From Acholoe squamosa (lineage: Eukaryota; Annelida; Polychaeta; Phyllodocida; Polynoidae), in contig OX439048.1 in assembly GCA_949317995.1 (NCBI GenBank), positions 25,115,495-25,179,494 of the forward strand: a stretch of DNA of 64,000 bases, read 5' to 3'. Positions 10,480 to 22,484 of this stretch are shown piece after piece (the first letter of the stretch is position 1; each line of letters begins with the position of its first letter). The position numbers and the translations under genes are program-made. Below the pieces are notes generated by a model, which searched no databases, was not told the DNA's origin, and saw only the letters and a program-made list of their open reading frames with translations.

Positions 10480-13400
10480 CCATCCTCACAGCCTGGATTC
10501 CTTGCTGCGTGGGGCCATTCAATATACAGTTGTTAATAATATAGTAGCTCACACCCAATATTAACCCCATCTGTATTGAACATAAGGACACACAGTACTA
10601 GTCAATTCTGGTTAGGGGAACTCTGATGGTTACTATAGGACGACTGGTGCCATCGTGGTCTGTGGAAACAGCCATGCTTATTTAAATAGAGTGAACTGGA
10701 TTGTCTCAGAGTAGAATCTTTTTAGAAGGAATTAGGATGGCTGGTTTTGATAATCACTGAGATTCCTGCTTGCTAATATGTTTTCTCCCTTTTTAATCCC
10801 TTCAGGGTTTCTTCTCCTTGACTCATGTTTCTCTGCATAAACAAGTCACCAACTCCTCCTCCATTAACCCTTTAACCCTTCAAATGATAATGGAAGGGGT
10901 TGGGGATGTTTAATTAATGAATCATACTGGCCCTACGGGCGGGGTGTAACAATCCCCGTATATGGTCAGAATGGCGAATCATGATGACCAATGGGCATGA
11001 GACATACACGTTACTGACCCTTAAAGGATTGAGAAAAACTTTACAAAAAAGTATCTATAATCTCCGCCAAGCTCACTACTTGCTTATTTCTTAACTAAGT
11101 TTCCTTTTATTATTTTCCCCAGGGAGGATGGTACACGAGTTTTTAATCGGGGTTAAGCTTCCTCAATATGCACATAGAAATTGAGGATGAGCCAAAAGTC
11201 GTGTTAAAATTTCAATGTCTCACTGCCTGCAGGCATACCACCCATCAAATTATTGAGTGACGTCCACGGTCCTTTCATTTTCTCTCTAATTAATGATAAA
11301 AGGTGCAAAACCCTTCAGAACATTTCCCTGTCAGGATGGGGTAGTTTCCTGAGACCCATTAGTTGGGAGTAAAGTATTCAGAAGATTGGTGATAAAGAAT
11401 AAACAAACCCCTCGGGATGTAGTCACTTATTGACTTTTTCTATCTTTTTTTCTCATGAAATATGGACAGAGTATTATCTTATACCTGATTCTATATCGTA
11501 ATTTGAAAGACTGTTGTGAATAATCGTTGTTTTTAGTCAGAAATGCAACTTAAAATTAACTTACATTCGGCACAGAATATGGGTTGATACCATGTTATTT
11601 TTTTTTACTCAAGAGATATGAAATGTATATGATATTACGTCTTAATCTGAGCTGCAGAACTGCCTTTTTCTAGTTTTAATTCCCTTCAGGTGACTACAAT
11701 ACAATTAATGAGGGCCACATAGTTACTCAAAATAAGCTTAAATCATTATGACCACCGAATAACGGGCCAATTATAACGTCCTTGAATTTTTCACTTAGCC
11801 TATTAAATTGATTGCAATTTACTTGCTTGCCTGATTTGAGTAAATTACCATACTTAAGTGGAATTCTGCTCACCAACTTTAACAGGTAGAATATATCAAT
11901 GGAATAGTGTGTGTGTCGCATACTCGGGGGTATTCGCAAAATTGCAAATGTGCCATTACACCTTATGTCACTTGCTGCTAGCATTAAACCCGTGCTCTCA
12001 TAATCCTCACCCTCAATGTAAAAAAATAAATAAACCATTAATTTTGTTCTAGTCTAGAATGTTTAAACGTTATAATGCCCTAATCGTCAACATGAACGTT
12101 AAATGTTCCCTATTAAAATCTAATTGGTAGCAGCCTTATACTTGGAAAAAAATCATTGACATTTGCCCCCTTCAATATGTCTACGGATCGAGATGCCCTC
12201 CCCCCCCCCCCCCCTATTGGAAGGAACGAGAACCGCTCGGCACCAAATTGCAATAATCACCTATAAGGCATTGCGCCATGACGTAAGGACACCAGCTGGT
12301 TGCCTATGACATCACTGTTGTTAATGGACTGGGGCTAGTCTACACATACATAATAATGCGCCTCCATCTATGGGATCACTCCTTCCATATTTAATCACAT
12401 TGTTATGTCATCTCCATTAATTCAGTATAGACCATAGAGGTTCCAATTGCACATGTACAAATATCCCAGTGCCTCTCTTCCACTCATGGTGGGGCACTTT
12501 TGCTATAGGCCACAGCTGGTGGGGGTGCTTAGACACTGAGAGAGTCTTACATATAGGGGCTGATTCAATAGAATACAGAATGAACGTAATAATCATGGTT
12601 ATATATGAGGGCAGAGGGTATTTCATAAGTTAGCTTTAGGGTATTGTGAAAGCATAGGAGTATAGTTTCTCCATTGACAATGCATCTTGAATTGTGCCTT
12701 CGTAGTATTGGATGTTACTGACGGATTCGTTCACCATCAGCACCCCTAGAGGGTCCCATGAAGGTTATTAACTTTCTTAAGGTATAAATGTATTACGATA
12801 GCACACAGTACTTATCTCCACTTTCAAACCCAGGTTTTTATTCTATCTGACACTCCTCTAGTGATAGGAGATCAAGAATTTGTCAATATAAAGAACCTAT
12901 GTAGAATTTATTTTTGACATGTTTAAACTTGTTTCTTTTGTAAACGCATCTTGCTGCGAAGAACTTATTTCTTTTAGTGCAGCCCTTTCAGTTGTTTACA
13001 ACCATGTAAAGACAGCATATCACCTGGGGGCTTCAAGGTGAACTAAGACGGTACCGTTATCAGTGGGTATGTACCCAATCCTATCTTTCACATTTTGGGC
13101 ATACTTATAACCATTTGAGAGTACACCATTCTTGTCTCTTTGTAGGGGGGGGCATGGCTGCATTTGTGATAAAACGACATGATTGTATTTAAGTACAATA
13201 AAACCATGAAAGGGTTACGGGTTCGAATATAGGAGCTGATACCTGTGTGACAATGTTATCTGTGCCTCTCATCTGTATCTCACTTTATATCGCACACACA
13301 ACCCATTGTGGTATTATATGGACCAACAGTACACTGTCTCCTAACCTTCAATACAAACGAGTAAAGCTAATGGTAATGGACCTTTTTCCCTGTGATATAA

Positions 13401-13689
13401 GTGAACTTTAAACTAAACTACATAGTATGAAACCTCATACGGAGAAACAGACGAATAAAAGGTAAAATGCGTAAAATCGTGTTGACCACAGGGTCATGTA
13501 GAAGCTAAGTCACGCATTACTATTTTGGGTCAAAATAAGTCACGAAGCACTGATTTGTTATTGGACATCTGTCGTCTCTCCATACAGCCCTAGGCAGCCT
13601 AGCTCACCATGGATTCAATAGTCAGAATTGTATTCAATAATGATGCTATGTATTTTAAAGTTGTACAATATACACATTATATTCCAATA
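10480..13689. other. Unassigned AT-rich noncoding stretch
   Basis: Open frames at 11727-12038 (minus), 11858-12052 and 12417-12626 (minus) are short, overlapping and without motifs. A poly-C tract lies at about 12198-12213. I found no convincing exon, RNA or repeat. Confidence 0.4.
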
Positions 13690-14584
13690 AATACACAAAA
13701 AAAACGTACCTAAGAAAACTTAGTCAAAGTGACTTATTATTCCTAGTTAGAACTTATGACTAACAAATGACCAAGAGGTCAAAGTTTTCTTAGTCACATT
13801 GACTACCCAAGTCAGTCCCATTCTCCAAGCACAATCTTGAACAGGGTGTCTGCTGGGAGTTTCAGGCAAGGTAACATATCTTGGTCACTTTCACTAAGAG
13901 ATCTTAGTCAGTTTGACCAAGATCCATTAGTAAATTTGACTAAGGGATAGACACATGCTGTTGCCTTTACACACCAGATGGCAGCATAGTTTTAAACATG
14001 ATTTTTCTGGTGGGTGTGTGTACCATAAATAGTTTGATGTATCTTTAGGTTATGATGATTTTCAAGAAGGACATAATATTATAGTTGAGGCTTTCAAAAT
14101 TCAATCTAACATTACACTTGGCAAAATTGTACCAAATAGGTTGATGCCTTGTCAAATGATATAGGTAGTCAGATAGAAACACCTGTTCTGTGATAATCTA
14201 GATAAATATAATATCCACATTTGAATTTGCCTCTTTGGCAAACCCAGAGTAACTTGGTTCATGGGTACTAAATGAATATGATGTGAGGCATTTCAAATGT
14301 TTCCTAAATGAGGAGACTCGGATCTGTGGGGTGTGAATCCTATATAGAGCTTAAAACAATCACAATTTGAATTGAATCAAAACTATTAGGTAGTGTACTT
14401 AGTCAAAACAACCAAAGAATCCTAGTCAAAATCAGGTAAGCTGGCCACTTTGTCTAATGGTTAGTCATATTTGACTAAGAAAAAAGGGGACATTTAAAGA
14501 CAGCGTTTTCACTAAGTATTGCTAGAAAGTTAGACGATTCGACTCGTATTTGACTAACATTTGGAACTTATTTTTTTCTGTGTA
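13690..14584. mobile_element. Motif-filled foldback element (TTAGTCAAA type), 0.9 kb
   Basis: Weak ends, TACACAAAAAAAACG and ATTTTTTTCTGTGTA, are inverted. At least ten TTAGTCAAA/TTTGACTAA words or variants are clustered in two blocks, 13719-13950 and 14395-14565, in both orientations. Examples are CTTAGTCAAAGTGAC, TTAGTCAGTTTGACC, and TTAGTCATATTTGACTAAG, which is itself a palindrome. There is no coding frame. The design matches that of the 6.6, 8.0 and 53.8 kb elements with a different motif. Confidence 0.6.
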
Positions 14585-14655
14585 CAGATCCCTGCTATAA
14601 GAATGTCTAATGACAAGATATTAAAAAAAAGTATACATTAATATCTTCCACTCAC

Positions 14656-14806
14656 CAGCTCCTCCCTGCTGAGATTGCACACTCGCCCCCACTCTGCTTT
14701 CCTGGCCTTGGCCTTTTTGGTGATAGCGATACCTGCCATAGTAAAGTCTCTGTTCTGCTCTCTTTACTTTTACCACACAACACTGTGGCACTATCAGTGT
14801 TGGACC
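14656..14806 (-). CDS. Candidate start-codon exon, unknown protein
   Basis: On the minus strand an acceptor-like TACTTCAG precedes 14806. A 67-base leader with several in-frame stops leads to an ATG at 14739-14737. The 28 codons that follow encode a basic N-terminus (MAGIAITKKAKARKAEWG, then RVCNLSREEL). They end exactly at a strong donor, CTG/GTGAGTGG, at 14655-14656 in phase 0. The upstream stops fix the start codon. The lysine/alanine-rich head suggests a nuclear or nucleolar protein, but this is inference and I do not recognise the family. Downstream exons would lie at lower coordinates. The phase-0 exon at 240-440 is compatible with being part of the same gene but need not be. Confidence 0.5.
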
Positions 14807-14809
14807 CTG

Positions 14810-15160
14810 AAGTACAATATTAAGGTATAGTGAAGTATAAAGTTGTATCACAGGAGCATTGAAACAATGCCTGTATTGGAACAATACTATTTGAGTAGGT
14901 ATTCAATAGTGTATTCAAGCAGTGGACTATTAATCTCTGGAAATCAGATTAATCCAGTACGAGTAAAACCAGCTCCGGTGCTATAGTTAATACCAATGCT
15001 CCAGTAGGCCCTGATAATAGTTCTTATTGTTTAAGTACAATAATATCGTATTATAATATTCCAACGATAGCTCCTTATATATCAAAGGCTGTTAATATCC
15101 AGGGCGTTTCTCCACGGTCTGAGTGTATCTTCTTCTTACTTGACTCTCTCTCTCCTCCAG
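14810..15160. other. Noncoding stretch upstream of the minus-strand start exon
   Basis: AT-rich sequence without open frames worth calling. It ends in a pyrimidine-rich run leading to the acceptor at 15160. Confidence 0.4.
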
Positions 15161-15261
15161 AACGTGAAACTCAGCTCGTGTATATACCGTGCCCTCAGCC
15201 TGAGCCTATGCTTGGTGATTGATCGGGTCCGGAGGCAGGCAGGACAGCAATGGACGAGCTA
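15161..15261 (+). CDS. Tentative terminal exon behind a strong acceptor
   Basis: A textbook acceptor (CTTGACTCTCTCTCTCCTCC followed by AG) precedes 15161. One phase gives 33 residues ending at TAA, starting NVKLSSCIYRALSLSLCLVI. Another phase gives RETQLVYIPCPQPEPMLGD and a stop. Neither is recognisable. The splice signal is the only good evidence, so this may be a noncoding exon or chance. Confidence 0.2.
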
Positions 15262-16700
15262 ACGATGGGGGCAGGAGAATCCCTACTCCAGTATTGGATC
15301 CCTGGGCATCACTGCCGACCAGAACAGGAGGAAGGTGGTAGAGCCTACAGCCTAAAGTCCTATATCACTCTGTTTGCTCTTTCAGTCATCCAGCTACTCA
15401 AATGTTACTTTTAGTGGTTGTGAATCCCGCTGTATCTCAATGGTATCAAAACCAATCTCCACTTAGTTATAGCACAGGTATCCTTGAGACAGATCCTTGC
15501 CCAGTTTATATAGCAGAAGATATAGAAGTAGTGACTATACACCTAGTAGTATGATATTAATGCACAACCTGAGAGGTATAAGTCCTGTCCTCCTTCTGTG
15601 TCTGCGTCCCTCACCTGGAGTGTACTGTATGGGTCTGGGTCTGCGTGTATATACAACTACGCCTCCACACTGGAGGCCTGAGCATCAACGGATGTTACCT
15701 GTGGAGTAAATAGACACACATGTTATAAGTATACACACTGTCAATGCACCACTGCCCCCTCCCCCCACCCTAACCAAGTATTACACGCACCAGTGTCACT
15801 ATACTGCTGGTGGTGTGTGCATTATTAGCATGTGGATCTTGATGTGGGTTAGTGAATTGGAAAGTGGGTGGATGGATTAATAAAGGGTATTAAATTAAGC
15901 AGGATGAGGATTGGGGGTAGGGGTGTAGCCTATTGGGAAGGCTAAACAGGGATCACGCTGGGATTAGAATTTAGAGAATTTTTATCGATTTTCGTATTCG
16001 ACCAACTGAAAGGTGACTTCGATACAATAATTAGGTTCATGTAGAAATCACATCTATGTCCAGAAACTCTTTCCCATAGTGCTGTTTAAAGCACCCCCTC
16101 CCCCAACAAAAAGAAAGAAAAAGAAAATAAGAAATGTTTTCATTCGGGTTTGACACTATAACCGCATTGAAACACTCCAATACTCCAACATGCGACAAAC
16201 ATGATAAGTATTATAATTATACGGTTATAATGATGTATACTATGTGTGATTATAAACCATCCTCTAAATTATAAGGCTAAATGCAGTTTTCTAGTCAATC
16301 CACCCTACTGTGCCTCCTTTACTTCTCATATCTAAGCCTGCATACATTTATGCTTACCCCCTGATTAGTGGGATGGGTGGGTAGGCTGATAGTAAATTAA
16401 GTAGCTGGGTGGGTGTGAGGGCTGAGGTATTGTACAGGTACAGACAGATAGGATGGGAGGACAAATTGTTAGCATTGGGTGGACCTTGTCCCTCCTCCAT
16501 GTGTACAGGTGTCATGAGGGTATGTGTATGGTCCTCCATGGCATGTGTCAATACCAGCACCTACTTGGCCTTGTCTAGGATGGTAACGGAGTGGGGCTCA
16601 ATATGAATCACATGACCATCAAATGGCAAACTGCAGGGATATACTTTTTTTAGTGGTGCAACCAAGTATGCAAAAAGAGACAAAGGGACAGACAAACATC
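15262..16700. other. Unassigned noncoding stretch
   Basis: Short frames at 15497-15709 and 16354-16606 lie on both strands with no motif. I see no repeat of note. Confidence 0.35.
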
Positions 16701-16816
16701 AGAGAAAGAGAGAGCGGAAGAGTGACCGAGAGAGAGAGAGAGAGAGAAGAAGACAGAGAGAGAGACAGACAGACAGACAGAGACAGAGAGAGACGGAGAC
16801 AGAGAGACAGAGACAG
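16701..16816. repeat. GA/GACA microsatellite
   Basis: Purine-only run of GAGA and GACA units. The arginine/glutamate-rich and serine/leucine-rich open frames on its two strands are simple-repeat translations. Confidence 0.9.
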
Positions 16817-16819
16817 GGA

Positions 16820-19600
16820 ATTACTTTCACACCTTATTAGTATTTCTGTCTTACCTCCCATACCTAATACTAATAGCCCCTGTCAATTCTGAGAAATGTC
16901 CAGATACCCTGGAGCTTACACATACCATGGGGCATCTAGCCGATCCAGGTGCTTTAAAAGGCCCTTTGTTGATGAATTACTATTTCTAAACGGTCAATTC
17001 CATGCTCACCCATCACTAACCATATCCATTCAGAAAAAAAAAAAACAACACTACACGTCCATTTTAGGGGGTGACCGTCTATAATGATAATCTAAATACT
17101 ATGTGGACGTCTTAAGAAAGACCTACCCTATGCTCCATGCCAATTCTTTTAAGATAACCATGCCCTTATGGCGAATAAGGTGGTCTATATTGAATTTTCA
17201 GCAAATCGAATCCCTACAGGAATGAGGGAGGGGTGGGGAGGAGGACCTTTGGTGGAAACACAGTCTCACAGCTGCTAGAAGCCACGTGGGAGGTGAGGCA
17301 GCAGTCTATAGTAAGTAGTTTAGCTAAATCCCATTTCAGACCAGGTAGATACCAAGGACTTTCCCAAAGGTGAAGCTTGCTGTGTTTACTATATACCTCT
17401 AATATCTCATCAGGCGTATCATTGCATCGTTGGGTAGGGCACCTGTCACCAATCATAATGAAAATGGCATTGGGAATGATAAGAATATGATATTAACTGA
17501 GATGCTCATAGAATAGATTCTGTATTGCAACTCAATTGGGTGATGGGTTAATCCAGCTCCAGCACTGCCTCACTACTAAAGTTGCCATCCCAGCTTATAT
17601 AATGTATTGGGTAAACCTGAATGCCCCACTTACCACCCAACCGATTGAATAGTATGGATCATGATATTCACCTATAGATAGAATGGGTTCTAATTCAAGA
17701 TTCTTAGTACATGTCATGGACAAGCTACTAGAAGACACCCAGACTCACACCAAAAGGTCAATAAGCAAAGGTCTACGATTTGGAGGAATTTGAGAGGGTT
17801 ATCGCATGTGCAGTTTAGGTGCCGTATTGCACTCCTCCCGCACCCTAATTTGCCATAGAGTTTTTGGCCGAGTTTTTTCACGAAACATCACACCTTGCTC
17901 TGGAGAGGTGCTGGAGATCTCCTGCTGGAACTCCAACCCACGCTACCCATAGAGAATGTATAGTGCCGATCTACTATCCTTTACTAAATCCCGATTTTCT
18001 CCCAATCCTGAGGCTTCATCTAAAATCCTTTTCACCACTAATACTAGAGATATATAGGGGAGTATGCGGAACTAAAACAGACCCATCAAATTTATAAATG
18101 AGTATGCTTTTTTCCCGGTTTTTCCCTACCTCTTTGGTGGCTCATGGAAGACATCTGATTTTTGTTAGTTTGCAAAAACTGACTTTCAGCAAAATTTCTG
18201 CTTGGTTTTTTTATGTGGGACCACATATGGATGCATGATCACCCACTGATATCAGAATTATCCATTTTTATATTCTACTTGATCATCTTTAAAGGCATGT
18301 GAAATATCTAAATGATACAATAATTGTGAGAAGAATTAGGCACATCTTATGATTCTAGTCTTTGGTGCCGACAATGCCTTTGTTGCTATTTACAGCTAAA
18401 TAGCTCAAAAGTGCATCATAATAGGCCTCGCATGCCTAATGTGGGGTTCTAATAGCATCTCAATATGGTTTTCAATGAATCATCAGGTCGAAACAACAAT
18501 TGATGACAAAATTTAATAGAAACAAAAGGGTTTTGCACCATGGACCTGTTCACATTGTTCAGGTCTTCAGATATTCTTATCTTGAAAATGATGAAGACAT
18601 TTACAAGCATGGTGCTTTTCCAGCCCATATGGGGCCTACAGAGGACATGTATTATGAGGGAATAATGAATAGCAAATGATTCTATTTTCATATTTTGTTA
18701 TGATTTTTGAGATAGAATCATACACAAGATTTGTCTTCTGCAGCATATGCAAAAATGTCCCTTGAATGAAGGCATTTTACATGCACAGCTGCTTCCAAAT
18801 CTGGAAAACACTCAGGTTCCCAACTTGCTGCATCGAGCTATAGTGCTGACTACAACTGGGATTTGGGGGCTGTCAATACCAGCTGATTAAGGGATCAATG
18901 CTAGGTACATGAGAACTAAGACACAATGTACACCACCCACACTTGAGGTACACACCAAGAGGAGATCTAAGGGGAATGATAGAGTGGGTTTGGCACACAG
19001 GTCTAGAGATAGTGATTAATGCATTAGAATTAGCTTTGATGGAATCCAGACACAGGAAAGGGGAAGGTGTCCATGCATGTAATGAAGCCTAGAGTGCGAT
19101 GGAGAATTTAGAATATCTCCTTTGGGTTTAATGCATTTTGTGATTAACTCTTCAAGAATATTAATTTCTAATTGGCATTGATTTTCACCCTATAACTAAA
19201 CCATAAGGCACCCAATGCATTCACCATACATTCTTCAAATATATGATTATTGAGCACTTAAATGTTTGCTTATTTTGTACTGAGAGTTATTTTGGGAGGC
19301 ATGATGTATTAGAATGTATTCTGCCATTGCTACGGATACCACTGCGTGTGAACCAGCCAGGTTATGTATTACCATGATTTGATTCTCCAATATAGGTCCC
19401 TGTAGTGAATGGTACTATGCCATGTCTGACCACTATAGTCCTTTTGATCTGACTCCTCCTAGATAAGAAATAACGACTTACATGGCACCAACCACACTGA
19501 ACTGCCGGCTCGAGGAAGTTCCTCACTGGGAGTAAATCAAAGACTGGATGTTTCTTTTTTTGTTTTATGGTCAGCAGTGGTGGGATGGTCAGGAACGGCA
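16820..19600. other. Unassigned noncoding stretch
   Basis: Several open frames of 62-80 codons (for example 17214-17456 minus and 17864-18097) have no domain, signal or splice support. I see no organised repeat. Confidence 0.35.
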
Positions 19601-19604
19601 TGGA

Positions 19605-19648
19605 GGGCGTGGGGGTGGGTGGGGGAATGGGTGGGTGGGGGGCGGGTA
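19605..19648 (+). other. G-rich tract with quadruplex potential
   Basis: A run of closely spaced G tracts (GGG, GGGGG, GGG, GGGGG, GGG, GGG, GGGGGG, GGG) within about 44 bases fits the G-quadruplex pattern. No gene is evident beside it. Confidence 0.6.
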
Positions 19649-19649
19649 G

Positions 19650-20697
19650 ACAGACAGTGGAGTATTGATCAGCTCGGTGCAGGAGTTGTCTTGTCCGTGT
19701 CTGCCCACCCTCACCTACTCACAACACGCGTCTACAAACGTCCGATCCCCCACACCTCTCTCCAACTTAATCAAGAAAGAACTTTCTATATCATGGTAAG
19801 AATGTCTTAGGTAGACAAGACCCCCCCCCCTCTAAAAAAGAAAAAGAGATAAAAAAGAAAACAAAACAAAACAAAGGGGAGGGGTCCCTAAAAGGTGGGG
19901 ATCCACCTTGTTGAGCTGAATAAGGTGGACGAAGAATAGGAACACTACTACTACTACTACTACTTTTGTCTCCTGGTTAAAACCGAAACATGTAAACCAT
20001 AAACATTGTCCTTTGGGGGAAGAAACGTGCCTATTGGAAAATATACTCATATATATGAAATTTTATGGTCGTCTCCATTCCAGTGATGCAAATAAGAGAT
20101 TTTGTACCAAATATTTTGAAAACCTCACAAGGGACCCATAACTCACAACAGACCCTAGAAGACTTCTGGCCACAAATATTCTGTGATTGACATGTACATT
20201 ACAATCACAATTGCTATGGGAAAATTGCAGTGCTGACCGACCCTTGTACTATAAAAACCACAGTCTACTTGGCCCCTGTCGCCCGATTGAGCCATGCACA
20301 TTCTATATAAAAACCTGGTTACAGAGGCCTAGTGGACTATGGGTATAATAACCAAACTAGGCCTACAGGTAACTAATGAATGCACAGTGATGTCAAAGCT
20401 GGGGTATTAAAACTATATCTATCATTACCTTCTGTACCTGTAGGAGGCCAGGTGATGCATGGGACTGGACAGCACTGTTTGCCCGAGTGAAGGGCCAGAC
20501 ACGAATGAGGGACTATTAAAGGACAAGGTGGACAGCTAAGTTCCACAAAAACCTATTTATAACCTCAAATAGTCAATGCTCAAAATAACTACTTTGTGTC
20601 CTGCATCTATTTTAGCATCCGTCTAGAAACTGTGAGGTATTTTGAGCCAGATTATCATGATGAAATATACGGTGACACAGTTAGGGCTAAAAATGGT
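19650..20697. other. Noncoding stretch with simple repeats
   Basis: Holds a short poly-C, an A-rich AAACAAAAC stretch near 19860 and a (CTA)n run at about 19945-19965. No gene is seen. Confidence 0.5.
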
Positions 20698-20898
20698 TAC
20701 CATAACTTTTGACCTGTATAAGCGCCCAGGCGCTCATTAATTTCAACCAGGCTATACCCCCGGCACTTATTCAAGACCGGCGCTTATTCAAGACTTGAAT
20801 TACAGTGTATTTCAAAATTTCAATACCCCTGTAGCCCTGGTGCTTATTCAAGACCGGCGCTCATTCAAGACACAACGCTTATACAGGTAAATACGGTA
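20698..20898. mobile_element. TATAAG-type MITE, copy 1
   Basis: The arms contain ACCTGTATAAGCG and CGCTTATACAGGT. The outermost bases are TACC and GGTA, so TA would be the duplicated target. The interior repeats GCGCTTATTCAAGACC in several variants. It shares its end design with copies at 31170-31356 and 61312-61520 and a partial one near 59430. Confidence 0.75.
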
Positions 20899-20899
20899 C

Positions 20900-21325
20900 A
20901 GTAATCCCATCCCACACTTAGTCTTAGGCCCCCAGCTGAGGCCTCTGTCTGTGGCCACACACCTTACCTTCCAATACATTGGCCTGTCTCAAACTGTGCA
21001 ACATTTGAGAGAAAGTTCTATGCTATGGATCTATAAATCTAGTATACTGGTCTTTCTGTCTCTCACACGTGGGCAGAGAAAGATCCTAATCCAGGAACTG
21101 ATCCCTCAAAGCTCTAAACGTGTGTATGTGTGGGAGGAATGGTATGGGGCAGTGTTCCAAGGTGTTTGATTTGTTGCCTGTTGGGAGTGGGAGGGAGTAT
21201 TTCTGTGCTTTACGCCAGGTACAGATGTACTTAACAAGCCCCTGTAAGGGTGGATGGACCCTTTGAAGAAGGCAGTCGGCATTGACTGCTTGGCAGCCAC
21301 ACGCACGATTTGTGTGTACATCTTA
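20900..21325. other. Unassigned noncoding stretch
   Basis: Only overlapping short frames of both strands (20951-21169, 21106-21321) without motifs. Confidence 0.35.
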
Positions 21326-21656
21326 GGGAGTGATCATTTTTTAACAACAGGGGGGGGGCTGATGGGTTTGTGCGTGGATGTGCGAAAAAGATTTCGACCC
21401 CCCCTCTCGAGGGGGTAAAATGTTTTCAACCCTCCCCATAAGGGACAGAAATCGCGCGCAAATGTCCCCTTTTAGCCTATAGTAATGCGCGGGGTTTTCC
21501 ACTGAAAACAGATGAAATTATTTTGACCCCCCCCCCATCAGAGGTGTTGAAAAAATCCTGACCCCCACCCCCAGTCAAGGGGTTGAAAAAATTCTGACCC
21601 CCCCACTCAAACCCACCAGCACCCCCCCCCCCTGTTGTTAAAGAATGATCACTCCC
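21326..21656. mobile_element. MITE with G-run/C-run ends
   Basis: GGGAGTGATCATTTTTTAAC followed by a G run is mirrored by a C run and GTTAAAGAATGATCACTCCC. TTA flanks both ends (21323-21325 and 21657-21659), a likely 3 bp target duplication. Inside, GACCCCCCC and GGGGTTGAAAAAATTCTGAC words repeat. No open frame. Confidence 0.75.
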
Positions 21657-21974
21657 TTACTTGCAAGGCCGTGGGGGGCTACCAATCACTGTCAATAGGG
21701 CTGTCCCACAGTTCTCAAGTACTCCCCCACTATACTAGCGATCATGTGCGTGAGAGGGGTATTGTGACTAGCTGGATTGTTGTTCTCACACATAAGTGCT
21801 CCTCCTTCGCTCAGGCAATTAACTTTATATAGTAACTGTGGGACAACCCTATTCCGAATGCAGGTTATGAAACGACCCACCTCTATATCAGGAATCACCA
21901 TATGTGACATGTACTGGGAATAGGGACTTTAATGCGCCCTGCACTAAGGACCCTTTTCCCAGATCCTGTCACAT

Positions 21975-22375
21975 ATAATAAGCTATCGCTTTATATTGAA
22001 TTCAAATGCAATATACAGGGTAAGTAAAATGTGTGCCTGTGCGATGACAGAAGGATGAGTATCTACCCCCCCCCCCCCATCCCTCCCCTAGATCATAGAG
22101 ACTCCGACTGTGGGGACCTAGGCCTACTGATTGTGTGTAAGCCCCCTCCCTCTATCCGAAATCATCCTTTTCTAGGTGTCACGGCACTAATATGGCCAAG
22201 GACGTTCTGATTTCCCCCCCCCACCCCCCCATCTTCCACCATAAAACTGGCGTCGAATAATAAGCTTGTCATTGATATAATATAATATTGCAGTTTTACT
22301 AACACACAATAAGCATTCTACCTCATATCCTATCGCTTTATTTTGAATTTAAATGCAATATACAGGGTAACTAAA
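21975..22375. repeat. Direct repeat pair about 345 bp apart
   Basis: TATCGCTTTATATTGAATTC with AAATGCAATATACAGGGTAA (about 21983-22022) recurs near 22331-22370 with a few substitutions. The DNA between contains two poly-C tracts. This could be an insertion flanked by repeats or the solo ends of a small element. Confidence 0.6.
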
Positions 22376-22484
22376 ATGATGTGATGGATTTATGTGGTAG
22401 GAAAATAATCTTAACTTGCTTTGTAATCATTGTCATAATGGCTTTTAAGTAAGCAAGTTTATTTGTAGGGTGACCGAAGCTATG

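Noticed and set aside
16619-16892. Arg/Glu-rich ORF on the plus strand and Ser/Leu ORF on the minus strand
   Set aside because: Same cause: GA/GACA simple repeat.
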